A stretch of DNA of 64,000 nucleotides. It comes from Perkinsus olseni. Taxonomy: Eukaryota; Perkinsozoa; Perkinsida; Perkinsidae. Below are positions 23,475 to 35,820 of this stretch, one piece after another. Location of the stretch: positions 160,694-224,693 of the forward strand of contig JABANP010000040.1 of assembly GCA_013115135.1 (NCBI GenBank), given 5' to 3'. A program made the translations under genes and the position numbers. Below the pieces are notes generated by a model. The model saw only the letters and a list, made by a program, of their open reading frames with translations, did no database searches and was not told where the DNA came from. The stretch's first letter is position 1, and each line of letters begins with the position of its first letter.

Positions 23475-24135
23475 GGGCAATAGGGAATAAGGATGCGACG
23501 CTAACTGACTAGCACCAATACCGTGTACAATCTCGCCGAGAGAAACTACCATCACAGAGTAATCGGCCATAAGTTGAGCCGGCGCTACACAGTCATTTTT
23601 CGCTCTATACCAACGACCCGCCGGAAACCGAATAACACGCAAACGTGAATCATCGAGATTTGGTTCATCGGAATACGCTGAACAGTAGAAAGCCATTGAC
23701 CGAGCGATGTTGTTGCGTCTCGAGGAGCACTACCACAGGTAGCGCATAAGACCCGATGCATCAGCCCTTGTGTACAGGCAAACAACCACGGCCTAGGAAA
23801 AAGGCCACTACTGCTGGTGACCTGAGTGCACGCATGCGCATAATCCGATGAGGAACAACAGAAAAGATGGCCGGAGAATTTCGTGGAATAGTTGTGCTAG
23901 GATTGTGCCACAAACTGCCGCCTGACAGCTATCGAGGGCTCCATCCAGCCTCGCCCGATAATCTCTTAGCCCCGCTCTCAACCGCCCCCGACCCCTGAAG
24001 CCGTGTCAGAGCACCACAGTTGCAATGAGAGAACACAACACTTCACGCTGACGGCGCGTTTGGAGAAATCCAAAGATTTCGAAGAAAAAATAACCGCGGC
24101 TATCAAGCGCCGCGGGAAAGCGAAAATAATATAAG

Positions 24136-25200
24136 TCACCATCCAAGGGCATCCGCAACTTCCTCGAAATACTTTTTCGCCGTGGCGTCATCGACCGGTG
24201 AGGGCATGCGGTGAGAGGACTGAGAGAAAGAGAAGATAGCGGAAGACTATCAAACAATTCTGGTGCTCTGGTTCATTCGATAAGGTAAGTGGCTCAAGTA
24301 CACTGTCGTCTCAGTTATTATTCTGCTAGTTCCCCTATTATGAGCGCGACAGGTGAAAGGGTGGAGAAGAGTACGCTTACAGCGCTAAAGACTTACTTTC
24401 ATAAACGTAGCGATGTTGGGCACTCGAAGCATAGTCTTCCTCCAGGCGGTCAACTTGGGCACCTGACCCAACACCTTGTCCTCTCCCAACACTTCAACGG
24501 CTTCCTCAACCACACGTAGAGCGCATGAGTCAGCGACCGTCGGCTTTTCCGTGCCTGAGCAAGGTCCACAAACACCCACCCGAAGAGCGCAAGACTAGTC
24601 AAATAGTGATGGTAGGGGGCTCACCGGCAATGAACTTGCCATCATCCATCTGATCCTCCCAAGCGTTGATCCACCTCATGCACTTGAGTCCCTCTGTTGT
24701 AGCAGTTTCCTCGAAGCTAAGTCCAGCCTTGAACCTCATCGCAACGACCACCAACTGAAACAAGACTAGGAGGTGCACAAACGAGATTTCAAAGCTGAAC
24801 GCGAACCTACCCCAGAAATTATGGCATCACTGGAAGCATCGATTATCTCATCCACCCTTTCTTCTTTGCCCTCCGCTTCACCATACAGATCGAATTTACG
24901 AGCGATGTAGCGGATGATGGCGCCAGTCTGGACCAGACGATCTCCCTCGGGGGTCTCCAACATCGGCAACTGGCCGTACCTGGGAGAAGCACATCACGAA
25001 ATCCTCTGGTACATCCGAAGACGAACAAGATTGCGAAATACGCAGCTGGAAGCCTACCTGAGTTTTGGCATCAGGTCCAGCATATCCTTGCGCGTGCGGA
25101 TGAACTCTTCCTGGTAGTCAACGCCAGCCAGGCCCAATGCAAAGCGCACCCTTTCGCCACGGCCCCGACCGTTGAAGTAATGGAGCTTGTACATAGACAT
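24136..25200 (-). CDS. GST2: cytosolic glutathione S-transferase
   Basis: Complete five-exon GST of 227 aa that conjugates glutathione to electrophiles. Exons are 25,200-25,058, 24,979-24,811, 24,754-24,625, 24,554-24,397 and 24,219-24,136, summing to 684 nt with conserved intron phases 2, 0, 1 and 0. The N-terminal thioredoxin-like domain has the catalytic-type Tyr near MYKLHYF, the GQLPMLE cis-proline loop and the VQTGAIIRYIARKF glutathione-binding segment. The helical domain carries ADSCALRVVEEAVEVLGED and ends VDDATAKKYFEEVADALGW. Exon 1 and about 370 bp upstream are almost identical to GST1. Because of this an in-frame ATG at 25,422 would add about 74 residues; I prefer 25,200 because it matches GST4. 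Confidence 0.85.
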
Positions 25201-25209
25201 GGGCAATAG

Positions 25210-27865
25210 GGAATAAGGATGCGACGCTAACTGACTAGCACCAATATCGTGTACAATCTCGGCGAGAGAAACTACCATCACAGAGTAATCGGCCATAAGT
25301 TGAGCCGGCGCTACACAGTCATTTTTCGCTCTATACCAACGACCCGCCGGAAACCGAATAACACGCAAACGTGAATCATCGAGATTTGGTTCATCGGAAT
25401 ACGCTGAACAGTAGAAAGCCATTGACCGAGCGATGTTGTTGCGTCTCGAGGAGCACTACCACAGGTAGCGCATAAGACCCGATGCATCAGCCCTTGTGTA
25501 CAGGCAAACAACCACGGCCTAGGAAAAAGGCCACTACTGCTGGTGACCTAAGTGCACACATGCGCATAATCCGTTGAGGAAAAGCAGCAGTTGAGATGTG
25601 CACTATAATTCAGTACAGTGCGGCTATCTGAGACGGCGCTCAAAGAGTGGTAGAAATCTGGACTCGAATAGAGATGATCGGTAATGAGAATCGTCAGATT
25701 CGATCCTACCGGTCCTGATAATTGTGGGCGCCATGATTGTGCAGACCGATAAGATCTTCCAATAGTTGCCACAGAGGAAGACGAAGACGAGATGGAGGAG
25801 TGAGCGGTATGATCCTGCGATGGAGTAGAGGGTATGATAGGTTGTGCTTGTAGAAGGGGTTGTACAGTGGGCAGTACGTGAATGACATCCATTGCAGCTC
25901 GAGCTAGCTGAGAAGGCATGCACGGAGCAGGTCTAATGGTTGTGTTCATAGTAGTTCCTTGTATGGGAGGGAGTTGTGAGGCGGGTTGACGAATATGACG
26001 GATAATGGGTGGCTGGGGTAAGAACGCAGGCTGCAGTGACCGTCATAAAAGCTACAGATGTTTCCCGGGTGAGGAAGTTCATGTTTCTTTGAAAGGCTGT
26101 AATGCGATGCTTGGGATGAGCTCATGGAAGGGGAGGCCGCAACCGATTAGAGAGCCAGAGCATGCAAGCTTCGACAGCACATGAGACAGGAAGGGAGTTC
26201 TCACCAGCTGGTCTTGGGCGATAAAGATAACAGACGAGTAGTTACGGTGGGCGAAGGATAAGTGTCTAGGGGTTATGTCATTGTGGACTTGTTGGGGAGT
26301 GTCTGGGCGGTTTACCATTGTCGTCTTGTACGACGCTGTATCCGGAATTGTATGAAGATGACCAGTAGAAGCACCATGATTATCATGGCATGATAGAACA
26401 AGGAGCAGCCGAAGGAGTAGATATAGCACACTCCGAACCGTTGTTGCAGCTAGAGAGCGCACAGAAGGAGTCCATGAAGAAGACTTCGTTGCATGATCAA
26501 AGTTCGAGCTCGACCTCCGTGCAGACAATTAGACACCGGAGTGGAAGTCCACGCCCGAGGGTAGCTTAAAAGAACAACGAGCTGCTACCACTACTACACT
26601 ATACTTCAGTACAGTTTGCTTGTTTAAGACGGGGCTCAAAGAGTGGTAAAAAAATGGACTCGAGGAGAGTTGATCGAGAGTGGCGTAATTTAGCCTAGCG
26701 TGATTTAGCCTAGCGTGGGTTCTAGCCTAGAACGCATGCTCAGAATATCACAGAATGAGACCAGATGGTTATCTGAGATCAATGAAACGCAGTAGCAGTA
26801 AAGGAAAGTGCAGCGATGATGGTCTAACAGCTGACTCAGCTGAGCTGAGTAGCACTGAACCAGGTGGCAGCTGTTACATAGCGTATAGTCGTCGCTAGAT
26901 TGTCACTATAGTGCAGATGGCCGGAGAATTGTGCAACACGTAGACAGCCGCTGCCTCGGGATACGGTGGATGTTATAGGCTGTAGTTAAGCCTTGTGTCT
27001 CTTTAGGCTAAGTCACTACAGTGCGCCAGTGTGAGCCCAGCTTCCTTACTTACTATTCGGTGCGAGAGGCTGACAATGGCTATCCTTGATTGTAGTTGCG
27101 CTATCTCGCCATTAGCTATGCTTTCTACACAGTTGCACGCATACGTTAAGGGCTTTCTGCGCCTTGAAGAAGCCTATGATTGGGAGTCAATAGAGGCACG
27201 CAACATGGAGGGCCAAGTCTCGCTCCTAGGGCCCCTGCGTACTGCCAGCTTGGAGCTAATATACCGAACGGGTTCCTGCCCACCTATTCAAACGCGTGCG
27301 ACGATTAACGATCACGCCCCTGGTTCCGCCGGAAGGGCGAAACACGTCTTATATTCCCTCCAACGACCAACAGCGTGGACAGACTGGAGGAGGGACAGAA
27401 CAGGTGGTGAAGTGCCAGGATCATGACGAGGCACCAGAGAACGACATGACACTGAATGCCCTGGCTGTTGGATACATCGAAGATCGAACGGACACCACAG
27501 GACGTGACAACCTAGCGGGTGAGTTGTCCGTGGAGACCTGAGAACGCATAGCGCTACTGTTCAGCTCTTGTGTACACAGCCTGAGCGCCAGGCGCCTGCC
27601 AAGTTATCGATACACAATGAGTCAATGGCTGATGATGAGCAATCCGGCCTGCACACTACAAGCTAGCTCTGCATGAGATGACTCGTGCAGCACGAGTCGT
27701 GCTACTGTTTGAGTCCAACTCCGCCATCGATGAACAGCGCAGGGTTTTGAATGACGTTAAGTGGGATAGTTTCTCTGACAGCCTTTCTCCCTGAGACAAC
27801 CCAACATTCCCAGACGAGCGAAACGTTCGACACAAAACGGGCGGCCACGAGCGGCATAATGATCA
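25210..27865. other. Region without a recognised gene
   Basis: Long minus-strand frames exist at 26,528-26,079 (149 codons, Ser/Leu-rich with a hydrophobic stretch) and 25,949-25,548, and a plus-strand frame at 27,031-27,426. None shows a known domain. Two diverged copies of an approximately 75-bp sequence (25,601-25,680 and 26,599-26,674) flank the two minus-strand frames. The GST upstream duplicate ends near 25,575. Confidence 0.4.
25601..26674. repeat. Direct repeat pair flanking about 0.9 kb
   Basis: The sequence containing TTCAGTACAGT...AGACGG.GCTCAAAGAGTGGTA...GGACTCGA occurs at 25,601-25,680 and again at 26,599-26,674, roughly three quarters identical by eye and in the same orientation. 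It could be the ends of a small mobile element or an old tandem duplication. No transposase or reverse transcriptase was seen between them. Confidence 0.5.
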
Positions 27866-29046
27866 GTATGGCTCCTTCCATCCGAGGGCATTGCCGACTT
27901 CACGACTATACAACCCAGACGTTTCCTCAACCTTTGGTGAGGGTATTCGACTTGAGGACTAAAAACGATCCTCATTCACGATAGAGCTAAGCTCTATCGG
28001 CAAGCCACTCGGCAAGCCTTGCCGAGCATAGCCTACCTTCATGAAAGCAGCCATCGCAGGAACATTAAGGAACTTATCACGCGACGCTCGAAGGTTGGGC
28101 AGATCACCGAGGACGTCTTCTACGCCAAAGTACTCCACACAGTCTTCAACCACTCGCAAAGCACAGGAATCGGCCACAGTGGGCTGACTGGTGCCTGAAG
28201 TGTCCAACCATATTCCATCAATGCATCGTGAGTGTCAGTTTAAAGTCAAACGTCGTCGCCGGCTTAGTTAGGCTCAAATCCGATGTGCTAGCCACTTGGC
28301 GATGAGATCTGTGCTGCTTCATTCAGTTAGACGCCCAAATACTGCCTCAAACGTGACGTGGTGATCAGCGCGACTTCCACGAGAGCGGACGGAAGGCCAG
28401 AAGTGGAAGGGCTACCAGCTATGAATTTGCCAGCTCCCATTTGTTTCTCAGACGCTTTCAACCATCAGAAAGCTGCTTTTCCTCGTGCAAGAGTACCGGA
28501 GAAAGTCATACCATCACGCACGAGGAACGGTGCTTTTAGTAACTGAAGCACCACGACATGACATGCTGCCCACTGATCTAATAACCGAGCCCCCGCAGAC
28601 CGAAGTAGCACACTCGAACACAGCGACGACTAGAGTCGGAATAATAAGGGGATTCGCCTCACCGAACACGTAAGTAAAAGCAGAGGAAATCTCCAGCCGG
28701 CGCCCTCGAGAGAGAACTGCACACGTGACTCGTCTCGAGCCTGAAAACTTACCCCGGAGCCCATGGCATCACTTGAAGCATCGATGATCTTATCCACCCT
28801 TTCTTCTTTGCCCTCCGCTTCACCGTACAGATCGAATTTACGAGCGATGTAGCGGATGATGGCGCCAGTCTGGACCAGACGATCTCCCTCGGAGGTCTCC
28901 AACATCGGCAACTGACCGTACCTGGGAGAAGCCACCATCAGCGTACCAGACCACCGACGGACAACATACCTCAATCAGGGTATCAAATCGAGCATATCCT
29001 TCTGCGTGCGAATAATGACATTCTCGTACTCAACTCCAACTAACGC
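27866..29046 (-). pseudogene. GST3: truncated glutathione S-transferase pseudogene
   Basis: GST5-like gene broken at its 5' end. Only the 3' part of exon 1 remains (about 29,046-28,978: GVEYENVIIRTQKDMLDLIP, then a stop); the start codon and the GRGRGE segment are missing at the junction with NHE'. Exon 2 (about 28,919-28,751) is open (YGQLPMLETSEGDRLVQTG). Exon 3 (about 28,535-28,410) has TGA where GST5 has CGG (KAAF-stop-WLKA). Exon 4 (about 28,196-28,039, PTVADSCALRVVEDCVEYFG) and exon 5 (about 27,961-27,866, EVGNALGWKEPY) are open. The truncation and two stop codons make it non-functional. Confidence 0.78.
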
Positions 29047-29095
29047 AGCGAACAAGGAGATGAGATAACAGACGAGGCGTCGAATAGATGGCAAG

Positions 29096-30475
29096 GAGCC
29101 CCTCTGTTCCTACCACGTATATTTCCTCAAGAAAATAACGCAGAAGAGTACGAAACAGATGCCGGACAGCTGCAGCCCCTCGGCTAGGACTCCTAGCCTA
29201 GGAGGTACTGTAGCTCATCCACACGAACAGAACAAGTACGCTGGCCTCCAACACTACACTGTAACCATATCCTGCCGTCCTCTCCTGGTCACCTCTTTCG
29301 TATCTTGCACGCTCGACCTCATCAGAAGCCACCCTTCTACTTTCCAGCTCATAGCCGCCATTACTACCACCAATATCCCTCGGGAAGAACTTGTAGACGA
29401 GAGAGGACACAAAGGCAAAGGCCGTCCCCAGCAGGCACGAGCAGGCAAAGACGTAAATGGACGTCTGCAGCGCATGAACCAGCGACCGGTCCTCCCACCT
29501 TACGAGGGACCGGTAGAGGACCAAACAGATCGCGTCGTTCAGTAAACTCTCACCAGCGATCAACCCAGACAATACAATAGGGGGCCAGCCGTCGAGAGCG
29601 ACTTCAAAACGGAGAGGACGGCCACTGGGTCTGTCGCTGAGATGACTGTAGCGAAACCCATGGCCTCGTGGATCGTCCAAGGGGAACAAAGCTCAAGTTG
29701 CCCCGCGAGGAAAACTGCCCCCGCGATGAACATGAAGCTGCACAGGGTGGCCCACACAGCAAGCCACACTATTGTGCCGAAATTTTTAAAAAGAGTCTTC
29801 GTGTCGATACAAAAGCCACCTTGGAAAATTATAGGTGGTAATAAGACAAAAAAGAAGACTTCCTCGTTGAGCTCAAGTACCTTCTCCAGCATAGTCTCAG
29901 CTCGGAGGCTGTACAGCAGCAACCCACAGAGGAGACCGAGCGTCGTGGCCAGGCCGGACTCACCGAGCCAGCGTACTCTAGCCCACTTCAAGAATTGGCC
30001 TCCTAGTAGGGATAGACCCAACAGCACGGCCAGGAAAGAAGAAGCCATTGGCAAGGTAGACGTCCCTCTTCCCCACTGGTATTGCCGACGCGGTCGGGAC
30101 CACCACCGGAACCTCTACAGTCGTCGTTGAAGTGGTGTTAATCGTCGCGTTGCCGGGCACTATGACCGGAGGAGCGGTCGTGGCTACTAGTTGTGTTGTG
30201 CCGACGTCCACGGGCAGCAGCACAGTTGTCACATTACTAGCAACAGGCACTCGTATGGTATCCCAAGCAACGTCACTAGGACTCGGCCGACCCGGACCAG
30301 TCGTATTTACGGCAGCCCCCGCAGCTGGGAACCAGGTCGTGGCTGCGGGCCCCTTGGGTATACCTGTGTTATTGGTAACATTGAAGGTAGGCCCCAGTCC
30401 AGTCGGCTGCTGCTGCTGCTGCTGCTGTTGAGCGGCCTGATTGCCCTCGGTGGGCGGACCGCTCAGAGGCGCTTC
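29096..30475 (-). pseudogene. NHE': truncated, frameshifted Na+/H+ exchanger copy (unit B)
   Basis: Nearly the whole first exon of the exchanger is duplicated, but it is not translatable. There is a one-base insertion in the codons after VYLANGFFF (about 30,035), a five-base insertion after STAGPLL (about 29,570; frame reads YCLG then stop), and about 22 extra bases near 29,190-29,215, including a repeated CCTAGCCTAGG, that break the VWMSYLLAEG helix. Homology continues through RKYTW and a few bases of the intron, then stops near 29,096. Exon 2 and the C-terminus are absent. The N-terminal leader, polyGln and Thr/Val-rich region are preserved at high identity, implying recent duplication. Confidence 0.85.
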
Positions 30476-30695
30476 TATCAACGCAGCTGTCTGCACTGAC
30501 ATGAAAACAACGGCAACTGCGGGAAGCTCAGCGGGTGTCCGGCTCAGATGGGCCTGGTGAAGGTGTATCGAACAAAATAACGATCGGACTCGAACTCGAC
30601 ACGACGGCAGCCGGCCATGAAACCAAGAAAACTAGAGGCGCGCGCCACGAAATACTCATACTAATTAGTAACACTCTTCATAGTCGATCCCAATT

Positions 30696-32253
30696 CTATG
30701 CTAATCGACTATAGTCGAACACATTCAGCGCTCGTGCTACCTCCCTCCGTCCGCTCTGCCCCTCCCCTCCGCCCGGCGACCGACCACTCCTACCTTTACC
30801 GTACACTACCTTCCAAAAGGACACCAATAGCCCTTTTAGTGGCCTACTCCAGCGCTGCTGTGCCGGATGCTCCGCTTGAGTTAAGATATCCTTCAACCAC
30901 TTACTCTGCCACTTCTTGGGTTCGAAGATCATAAAGCCACCATCAGCACACACTGACGGCACTACCTCAATTTCCCCAATAATTTCCTGAGAGGACGCCC
31001 AGGCCGCCACCATGGCTCCATCAGAAGCACCGTATCATATCCATCAATGTCCAGGGCCTCAACAGCAGTGTAACAGTCGGTCCCATAACGATCAGAGTTA
31101 AAGCACCTCCGCGATACACGACCTTCTGGCAGGGTAAGGTCCCTAGCGGCCGGCTCCCTCGGTCGCGAGCTCTCCTCTCTATACCTGTGGGGGTGTCTAA
31201 CCCACCCAGTAACTTCCTTCCTCTCAGGCCAATACCGTACCACTCCTCTCCCGAATCCCTCCTCTGGACACCCACGTGGCACCAGCAAGTAGGCGGTCAT
31301 ACTCCGGCCCATACCATTCTAGATCCCTCCCGAGCTTCTCGATCGCTCTCTCCCCCTCCGACGAGTAGACACACACAAGTAGGCACTTCCCCACATTATT
31401 AATCCAACGACGCCTGCTCAACTCCTTCGGTTCCACCAGCAGCCCATTCGGTCTGTGACACCTCGGGCACGCGATCACCGAGAATCCACCGTTATCCATG
31501 TCGAAGGGCGTACCCTTGATTCGCGCCCTCACCTCCAGACACGTCACCTTACACTTGCTCGTTACATTCCAGTTATAGTCCCAACCCAGCACGCAGAAGA
31601 TCCCCGCGCCCTCCACAACCCTCATTCCATTACCCATACACATGACCGCCTCCCTCGGTCGCAGAGGGATGTCGAAGATACGACCCGAGGAGTGCTCACA
31701 CTCGACTCTCGTACAGGCCTTTGTAGCTATGAAAATGATAATCTCGCCCGGGTTCCTGACCAACCTTCCACCACTAAGGAGATATCCACATTTGCCAATA
31801 ACAAGCTGGTCAGTGGCGATGTCCCTGTCAACGACCGAAGCAGCTCCGCTCCGCCAAAACCATCGGACGAAATTGCGATGGAGCGGATTGCACAGAGGGG
31901 CTGCGACGAATATCTTCCCGTCCTCAGACGCCGTCTTGAAGCTCATCGGATTATCCACGCACCAACACTCCTGCTCCATATCGCCACGCTCCAGTCGAGG
32001 GAATAACATGACCAGCAAGCCGCCACAGCGCATCGAACTTCGCTCCGCTAGAATTTACGAAAGCACAGAGATCGTAAGCCGCCAGATTGTGTCGTATGGA
32101 CGAGGACTCGGCCCAATCGACGGGGACAGCTGCCTCGAGATCTTCCACTAGCCTCGTCAACCCCTTCCTGTAACAAGAGGGAGCGGCTTCGACATACGAG
32201 ACGAAGTGCTCCACCGACGAGGAAGCCGCAAGTGATGGCAAGGCCACGGACAT
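30696..32253 (-). pseudogene. X' (unit B): frameshifted copy of X
   Basis: Closely matches X over its whole length but has at least three one-base frame breaks: after LWRLAGHV (about 32,005), at EYDRLL (about 31,285) and after RPGRPLR (about 30,985). The codon that is TAA in X is GAA here (LLVEPKEL), which shows that the ancestral frame read through and that the stop in X is a later change. The start MMSVALPSLAASSSVEHF is present at 32,253. As no copy in the block is fully open, either both decayed or some indels are assembly errors. Confidence 0.75.
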
Positions 32254-32691
32254 CAAGGTAGACGATAGCGCTAGAGGGAGCAGTTCTTATTCACACACTT
32301 ATCAAGGGCTTGCATACGACTACGGCCAAAACGCATAGGCAATGGGACACCATTGATACCCTTTACCACTTGTTAGTAAACTTCTCAATTATGTCGTCAA
32401 AAATTGTGGTACACCCCCCACGCAGACAACAGAGCGCCCCAACGGCCAATTCACAGGCGCACCTCCCGCGACCCTCCCGATTGTCAGCACGGACCGCCGC
32501 CCCCAGCTATCGAAGGTTCCACCGAAGCAACGCCTTTTAGCTACCCCAACCCTGGAGCCGTACCAGAACATCGCAGTTACATTGAAGAGAACACAGCACC
32601 TCTACCAGAATCGTGTCTGGAGAGAAAACCAAGCACACCATAAAAACGACCGGGGCTATCAAACGCCGCGGAAAATTGTTGGAGGTAAAAT

Positions 32692-33632
32692 TTACCAGCC
32701 AAGGCCAGCAGCAACTTCCTTATGATACTGCTTAGCCGAAGCATCGTCGACCGTCGAAGGCATACGGTGGGAGGACTGAGAGGAAGAGGAGATAGCGGAC
32801 TGGCATAGTGGGGTAGGGCATGATCTAGAGGGAAGGGTTACCTTGAGGAACTTGGCGATGTTGGGCACTTGGAGCATAGTCTTCCTCCAAGCAGCCAGCT
32901 TAGGCTGCTGGCCCAAAACCTTATCCTCGCCTAAGACCTCGATGGCCTCCTCAACCACACGTAGAGCGCATGAATCAGCGACTGTCGGTTTTTCCGTGCC
33001 TGAGCAAGGTTCATGAAAATTCCCAGCCGGGCAGCACAGGCTTGGCGAATCCCTCGACAATGACGGCAGGCCGCTTACCTGCTATGAACTTGCCGGCATC
33101 CATCTGGGCCTCCCATGCCTTGATCCATCTCATACACTTAACTCCCTCAGTTGAAGCAGCCTCCTCAAAGCTCTGTCCATTCTTGTATCTCATTGCAACA
33201 TCGAGCAACTGAAACAAGGAGCGAAGATGAGTGAATCCAGAGCCTGGAGTTACACGCCAACTCACCCCGGAGCCCATGGCATCACTGGAAGCCTCGATGA
33301 TCTCATCAACCCTCTCCTCTTTCCCCTCCGCCTCGCCGTACAGGTCGAATTTACGGGCGATGTAGCGGAGGATGGCACCAGTCTGGACCAGACGCTCTCC
33401 TTCGGGGGTCTCCAACAACGGAACCTGACCGTACCTGGAAGAAAAGCCAAAGTAACGGAATATGGCAATCCGCGGGGCTGGAGACCTACCTGAGCTTCGG
33501 CATCAGGTCGAGCATATCCTGTCGTGTGCGGATGAACTCTTCCTCGTAGTCAACGCCAGCCAGGCCCAAGGCGAAGCGTACCATCTCGCCGCGACCGCGA
33601 CCATAGAAGTAGTGCAGCTTGTACATGGACAT
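32692..33632 (-). CDS. GST4: cytosolic glutathione S-transferase
   Basis: Complete 227-aa GST in five exons: 33,632-33,490, 33,434-33,266, 33,208-33,079, 32,999-32,842 and 32,775-32,692 (684 nt, all GT-AG, same phases as GST2). The N-terminal domain reads MSMYKLHYFYGRGRGEMVRF, the cis-Pro loop is GQVPLLETPEG, and the glutathione-binding segment is VQTGAILRYIARKFDLYG. The C-terminal helices include SFEEAASTEGVKCMRWIKAW and ADSCALRVVEEAIEVLGEDK, ending AKQYHKEVAAGLGW. It is the unit B counterpart of broken GST1. Its intactness makes it a good template for judging lesions in the other copies. Confidence 0.87.
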
Positions 33633-34794
33633 GAGTCACAGAGAGAAAGGATGTAAAACAACAAACTGAGCGGCAAGACTCTACAGAAACTCGCCAGGCA
33701 GGACTGGCATGACAAGAGAATAAGCCTTTAGCGTCCAGTCATGTGCTCCACAAGCAGCAGATACTGGATTAACACTCAGGCGTGAACCACTACTGCTGTG
33801 GGATGTGATGCCTACAAAGAAGCGCTAAGCAAAGCGCCGGTCTTCGGTACGAGGACGACACGTACCCAGGGAAGCTGTATGAGGCGCTCCGAGAAGACCT
33901 CAGTGGGGGGGCCTCTTGAGAAGTACCATTGTGATTGCCACAGGAAAATGGGGAAACAAGAACGATTAAAGAGGGGAACGACCACTGCTAGCTCGGTGAC
34001 CACTTAAGCGCACGCATGCACACATTCTGATGAGGAACGGAAGGTAAGACGGCCGTGTCCGAGCATTCGGGACATCAGTGAACACAATAAGGAGATGGAG
34101 GCCCGCCAACAACCGCGGGGATGATCGGAGTGGTTGTGCTAGGAGAATTGTGCAACTCGTAGACAGCCGCCCTGCGATGAAGGGCCAAGTCCCGTAGTGC
34201 CCGCTTCAAGCTGAGATATACAAACGCGCCCAATAAACAATCTTCACGCCACAAGTTGTATTCTCTCTAGTGATTGATACAGAAACCGGTCGGTTGACGG
34301 AACAGATCGAACATCACGCTCTTCACTAAGCCCCAGAGGGCCCGATGCCGCATCCAGGCCATCCACGATGTGCGGACAGCGACGAGTGGTGACACATAAT
34401 AATGATAACGAACATCAGAGAACGCAACAACCAGGCGGATGAGTTCTGGCCGAGAATGCAGAGCGCTTCCCCTCAGCTCCTGTGTAGGAAGCCAGAGTGC
34501 CTACAGTCATTCCATATCGCAGCGGAACGCATTGCGTCATCGCATGATGCTAATAACCTCGCCCTTGCCGTGCACACTTCAAGTTGACTTTAGCGTGGGA
34601 GGCAATCACTACTGGATAAGCATGGAAGGTGATGGAACGATGAAGAGCGCAAGGTTTGAATTAGCATCAGCGCTGAGAGCAATACACCACCCGAACAGCA
34701 TCCCTCCCTCACCCGCTACCGCAGGAGGCAACCCAACACCCCTAGACAAGCGGAACGTTGGAAACAAGGCAAGCAGCAACGAGCAGTACAATGA

Positions 34795-35820
34795 TCAGTA
34801 CGGTTCCTTCCACCCGAGGGCATCACCAACTTCACGACTATAAACACGAGACGTTTCCTCAACCTTGGGTGAGGGCATTCGGCTGGAAGACTGAAAAACG
34901 GATAGCATCCACTACTTTGTTGCCGAAGCGAGCCGACTACCTTCATGAAAGCAACCATCGCAGGAACATTGAGGAACTTATCACGCCAGGCTCGGAGGTT
35001 GGGCAGACCACCGAGGACATCCTCGACGCCAAAGTACTCTACACAGTCTTCGACCACTCGCAGAGCACAGGAATCGGCCACAGTGGGCTGGGGAGGTGCC
35101 TGAAGTTTCGAGTCACAGTTAGAAACCAGACCGCCAAAACTTCGTGGTTACCGGCTATGAACTTGCCAGCTTCTATTTGTTTCTCCCAGGCTCTAAACCA
35201 CCGGTAAGCTGCCTTCCCTCGCGCAAGAGAGTCGGGTAAACTCATACCATCCCGCACGAAGAATGGCGCCTTCAGTAACTGAAATCACCACGCATTGCTG
35301 CTCGCTCGCCATCCGGACGAAAGAAGCGCACCCAGTAGACATAGCGAGGGCAGAAAAAATACTGTATGGGGACAAGCAACACGTGCGGATAGCCAATAAT
35401 ATTCCCACCTAGCTCGGTCGGGAGATGGGTTAGCATACTTTAGGCTACATTAAGCCTAACAACTCACCCCGGAGCCCATAGCATCACTGGAGGCCTCGAT
35501 GATCTCATCAACCCTCTCCTCTTTCCCCTCCGCCTTGCCGTACAGGTCGAATTTACGGGCGATGTAGCGGAGGATGGCACCAGTCTGGACCAGACACTCT
35601 CCTTCGGGGGTCTCCAACAGCGGAGCCTGACCGTACCTAGAAAAGTCGTCATCGAGGCAGCAGACTACCCCTGGACAGCATACGTCGATCTCGGTATCAA
35701 ATCAAGCATATCCTTCCGCGTGCGAATGAAAACATTCTCATACTCAACCCCCGCTAAGGCCAAGGCAAAGCGTACGGACTCGCCACGTCCACGGCCTGCG
35801 AAGTAGTAGAGCTTGTACAT
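34795..35820 (-). pseudogene. GST5: GST with a one-base frameshift
   Basis: Diverged GST subtype (MYKLYYFAGRGRGESVRFAL). Exons are 35,820-35,684, 35,636-35,468, 35,278-35,152, 35,099-34,941 and 34,890-34,795. All splice sites are good, but the total is 688 nt because exon 4 carries one extra C at its start (GGCACCTCCCCAGCC versus GGCACCAGTCAGCCC in GST3). After that point the frame is clean: ADSCALRVVEDCVEYFGVED and a longer C-terminus ending GDALGWKEPY. The single indel sits in a C-run, so an assembly error is a fair alternative. If corrected the gene would encode a normal-length GST. Confidence 0.6.
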
